Part shown: positions 61,693-64,000 of the stretch, one piece after another | How positions within the stretch are numbered: the first letter of the stretch is position 1 | Layout: each line of letters begins with the position of its first letter | From: Cloeon dipterum | Taxonomy: Eukaryota > Arthropoda > Insecta > Ephemeroptera > Baetidae | Assembly (NCBI RefSeq): GCF_949628265.1 | Contig: NC_088788.1 | Coordinates: forward strand, 7,006,001 to 7,070,000 | Reading direction: 5' to 3' | Length of the DNA: 64,000 bases | The notes under the pieces: generated by a model | The model's database searches: none | Seen by the model: only the letters and a program-made list of their open reading frames with translations | Told to the model about the DNA's origin: nothing | Program-made: the position numbers and the translations under genes

Positions 61693-61947
61693 TTGACGTC
61701 GATGGCGGCTGCGAGGTGAAGATTTTACTATCAAGGCAGTCGGCATAACATTTTTTGCGTCACTTATCACCTGTGCATGCATATTAAAACATTTTTTGAT
61801 AAGGGAGATAGCAAAAAAATGCAAAAAATATGGTTGTCATAATTATGTTACGTTTTCCATACTTCATACATAGCTTGTGAAAATTCAGAAAAAAAAACAG
61901 ACTATTTTTCTATATGCAGAAACCGTGAGACGAACGGCTGCGACTCG

Positions 61948-62202
61948 TATAAAGTTTATTTCGAGACCGACCTTTTGTCACTTCCTTTGCCAGGTGATAA
62001 CATACGTCCTGACAGCGAGTTTGCCTCTTATTTGGTGTTATGCACGCTCCAACTCAACAAAAACTCAGGTGAGTCTTTATCTTGAGTCGAAATTTCATTT
62101 TTTTTCACAATTTTAGTGACAAATACGCAACAGGTTTCTCTGCTTATCTGCTCAGATGGTTGCACCTGCAAAGAGCATCTAAATCTAGTCTAACCGAACC
62201 TA
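61948..62202 (+). CDS. Candidate tiny two-exon gene, unit B
   Basis: Homologue of 52495-52720. TATAAAG is at 61948, the ATG at 62040 and the donor after 62068 (MHAPTQQKL again). The proposed acceptor is at 62116 and the second exon would read SDKYATGFSAYLLRW and continue to a stop near 62200, longer than in unit A because an ~8-bp insertion changes the frame. That disagreement argues that at least one second exon is not coding. Confidence 0.2.
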
Positions 62203-63066
62203 ATTTTATATGGGAGAAACAATTATCATAGGTCCATTAGCACTTCAATATTTTATTGAAAATTAAATAAATTTTCATCAGAAAATGAAATGTTTACCTG
62301 CAGAGGCTGCAAAACAATGTAATAAAGTGGCAGAGATTCAAACCATACAAGAACATGTTTTCTGTTAACATATTGTAAACTACCAAATCGTCAGGATGAA
62401 TTGCCAAATAAAAAAGAAAAATGATGTTCAGTCGGTTGCACAGACCATTGAATCGACCGGATAAACAGTAGCAATTCTAGCTGTTTCACTTTTTTGTTAT
62501 TAAAAACTGGATTTTATTGTTAACAAATAAATTCAATAATGCTGGCTTTAAATTGGCCAATCTAGGTCTCCTTATTGTTATAGCGTGCGAAAGTAGTTTT
62601 GAACACGAAAAATGGAATTCATCAACGAGAGACAAATTTTGAGGTTGGGAGCGATGGATCGGCTTTGAAACGGATTTGAAATTCAAACTTAAAATGCGGC
62701 GGACGGACAGTGTAGTGTGTTTAGAATTGTGTGCTTTTTCAGAATTGCATGGGCTTCATTTCAAAAAGGTTACCTTTTACATTGGCCTGAACCTTTTTTG
62801 CAGACGCATAAATTGTAAAGATTGGGTTGTATAGGGTTAAATTTCTCGATTTGAACAAAAATACTGTCGCTCTTTTTACTTTGCACACACATTTTACAGT
62901 AATTTTAAAATACTCAAAAACAGGGCGACTGCCTACCTCCGACTCTGACTCCCATCACTTCTCACCTAGTACTTTCAGGAAAAATGTGATTACAATTACA
63001 TTTTCAAACGTCTGTCCAATCAATCCCGCATCTCAATATATTTCGCACCTGAAAAACTAAAATTAT

Positions 63067-63150
63067 AAAAAATCAGGCTGAGCCCTTTTGCTGGATGGCC
63101 TGGATGCGTTCGAGCTGGAGGGAAAATCCATTAATTTAAAACATCACGTT
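63067..63150 (+). pseudogene. Third, broken copy of Gr exon 4 (start of unit C)
   Basis: Matches Gr2 exon 4 (GCGTTCGAGCTGGAGGGAAA is shared exactly) but with two extra bases near the start that shift the frame and a lost donor (CACGTT in place of CAGGTT). Homology stops at about 63180, where the LINE remnant begins. Confidence 0.8.
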
Positions 63151-63224
63151 TAATAGATAATTTATCATATTTGAATGAATTTATTATTAAACGCATATAT
63201 GCGTGCGACACTAATCCTATACAA

Positions 63225-64000
63225 TCAATTCTTACAAGTCTTTGCTTCTGTTCTTAAACTAATTCTTTTTACTACACATTTCAAAATATGATATTTTTCA
63301 CATTGTTCCCCACAAAATCTAGATTTAAAAATCTCCTGGGGTTCACAATGGTACATCTGAGTTGAACAGAACAAATAGTGATATCCATGGCATGCAAATG
63401 GAGTGTCTATCCTCAAAATTCGGCACCCTCCAGTTCCCATTCAACATTGTTTGAGTTTCATAAAATGCATCACAAATCAAGCGTCTATTTATAATCTTCT
63501 TTATGTTAACAAACTTCTTATAATTATCAGTTTCAGGGAGATCATATTTCATTTTTAGATCTGTAGCAAAAAAGTTTAAATCTTTGGGCCACTAGTTCAT
63601 AAACGTAACGCGATCTATTGTATTTAGAGATCACCAGCACTTCCTTCAGATATCGGGTTTTGACTCGCTCTAATGTTTCAAAATCAGTAATTGTAAGATA
63701 AGGCCAAATAACTTCTATGCCATAAGAGGCAGTAGGAGAAACTTTTAGGTCAAAGAGTTTAACTGCCGTTTCAATGGAAAGTTTATGCAAGTTTTTAATA
63801 CTATAAGTTGCCATAAGGGCTTCCCTCGCTCGTTTCTCCACATGCCTACCAAAGGATAATCATGATACTTGAAACATAATAACCCAAATAACAAAATTCT
63901 GGGACAAAATCCACATTCACACCTTCTAATTCAATTTTCTCATTCAATGCATAACGACCTCGTCCTTTATTTCTAAATTTCATTGCCTTACATTTATCTA
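63225..64000 (-). pseudogene. LINE (non-LTR retrotransposon) ORF2, C-terminal part, decayed
   Basis: On the minus strand, 63842-64000 reads KCKAMKFRNKGRGRY, then FVPEFCYLGYYVSS, the post-palm region of LINE reverse transcriptases (YLG motif). 63542-63841 reads LSIETAVKLFDLKVSP, SYGIEVIWPYL and RYLKEVL. 63225-63440 ends in a Cys/His-rich tail (FCSTQMYHC, FCGEQCEKYH). Frame changes between these parts and at about 63410 show decay. The element continues past the right window edge, where the RT palm would lie. Confidence 0.8.

Larger units (their letters stand above)
53479..63066. repeat. Tandem segmental duplication, unit B
   Basis: Collinear with unit A over Gr exons 4-6, SPH and the small-exon region. 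It is ~2.9 kb longer, mostly because of the insertion at about 58922-61692. Homology with A breaks at CTGCAG (58916-58921, A: 52240) and resumes at TTGACG near 61694. Confidence 0.85.

Overview
This is a 64 kb piece of an AT-rich animal nuclear genome. Short spliced exons, GT-AG introns (many only 50-100 bp), TATA-box promoters, a two-member insect gustatory receptor (Gr) cluster and hAT, Gypsy and LINE transposons all point to an insect. A palaeopteran such as a mayfly is possible, but that is only a guess.

Layout. Positions 1-7105 are a Ty3/Gypsy LTR retrotransposon on the minus strand. Its LTR copies are identical over the 141 bp visible, but its pol gene is deleted and frameshifted. It also carries a ~55-bp minisatellite, 117-bp leader repeats and an antisense ORF for a small secreted Cys-containing peptide. 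At 8870-8986 there is an orphan exon fragment of the proteasome ATPase Rpt2. Positions 9178-11773 hold a hAT-like element filled with about 68 copies of a 21-bp palindrome-bearing repeat. Positions 14620-24484 (+) are a complete 15-exon C1-tetrahydrofolate synthase gene (940 codons). Its 4.5-kb intron 13 contains a complete antisense leucine-rich-repeat gene of 5 exons (20632-22547). Positions 25310-34292 (-) are a 313-aa stathmin-domain protein with an N-terminal Met-Gly-Cys lipidation signal, resembling vertebrate STMND1; its noncoding first exon is probably near 37.05 kb. Its long introns carry a 260-bp hAT MITE family.

Positions 39051-47192 (+) carry two intact Gr genes (438 and 421 aa). 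From 46.78 kb onward a segment is tandemly duplicated. Unit A starts inside Gr2 (exons 4-6) and carries a serine-protease-homologue gene (SPH-A, 48877-51463, minus). Unit B starts with a dead copy of Gr2 exons 4-6 (53.5-53.9 kb) and carries an intact SPH-B (55546-58154, minus). Unit C begins at 63.07 kb with a broken copy of Gr exon 4 and is cut off by a decayed LINE that runs out of the window. Unit B is longer because of a ~2.77-kb insertion (58.92-61.69 kb) that includes a 1170-bp foldback element with two 310-bp arms.

Functionally there is one housekeeping one-carbon metabolism gene, one microtubule/tubulin-binding candidate, two chemoreceptors and two secreted, probably inactive chymotrypsin-fold proteins. 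The rest is mobile DNA at several stages of decay. All exon models were derived by eye from splice signals, reading phase and family similarity; none has been tested against transcripts.
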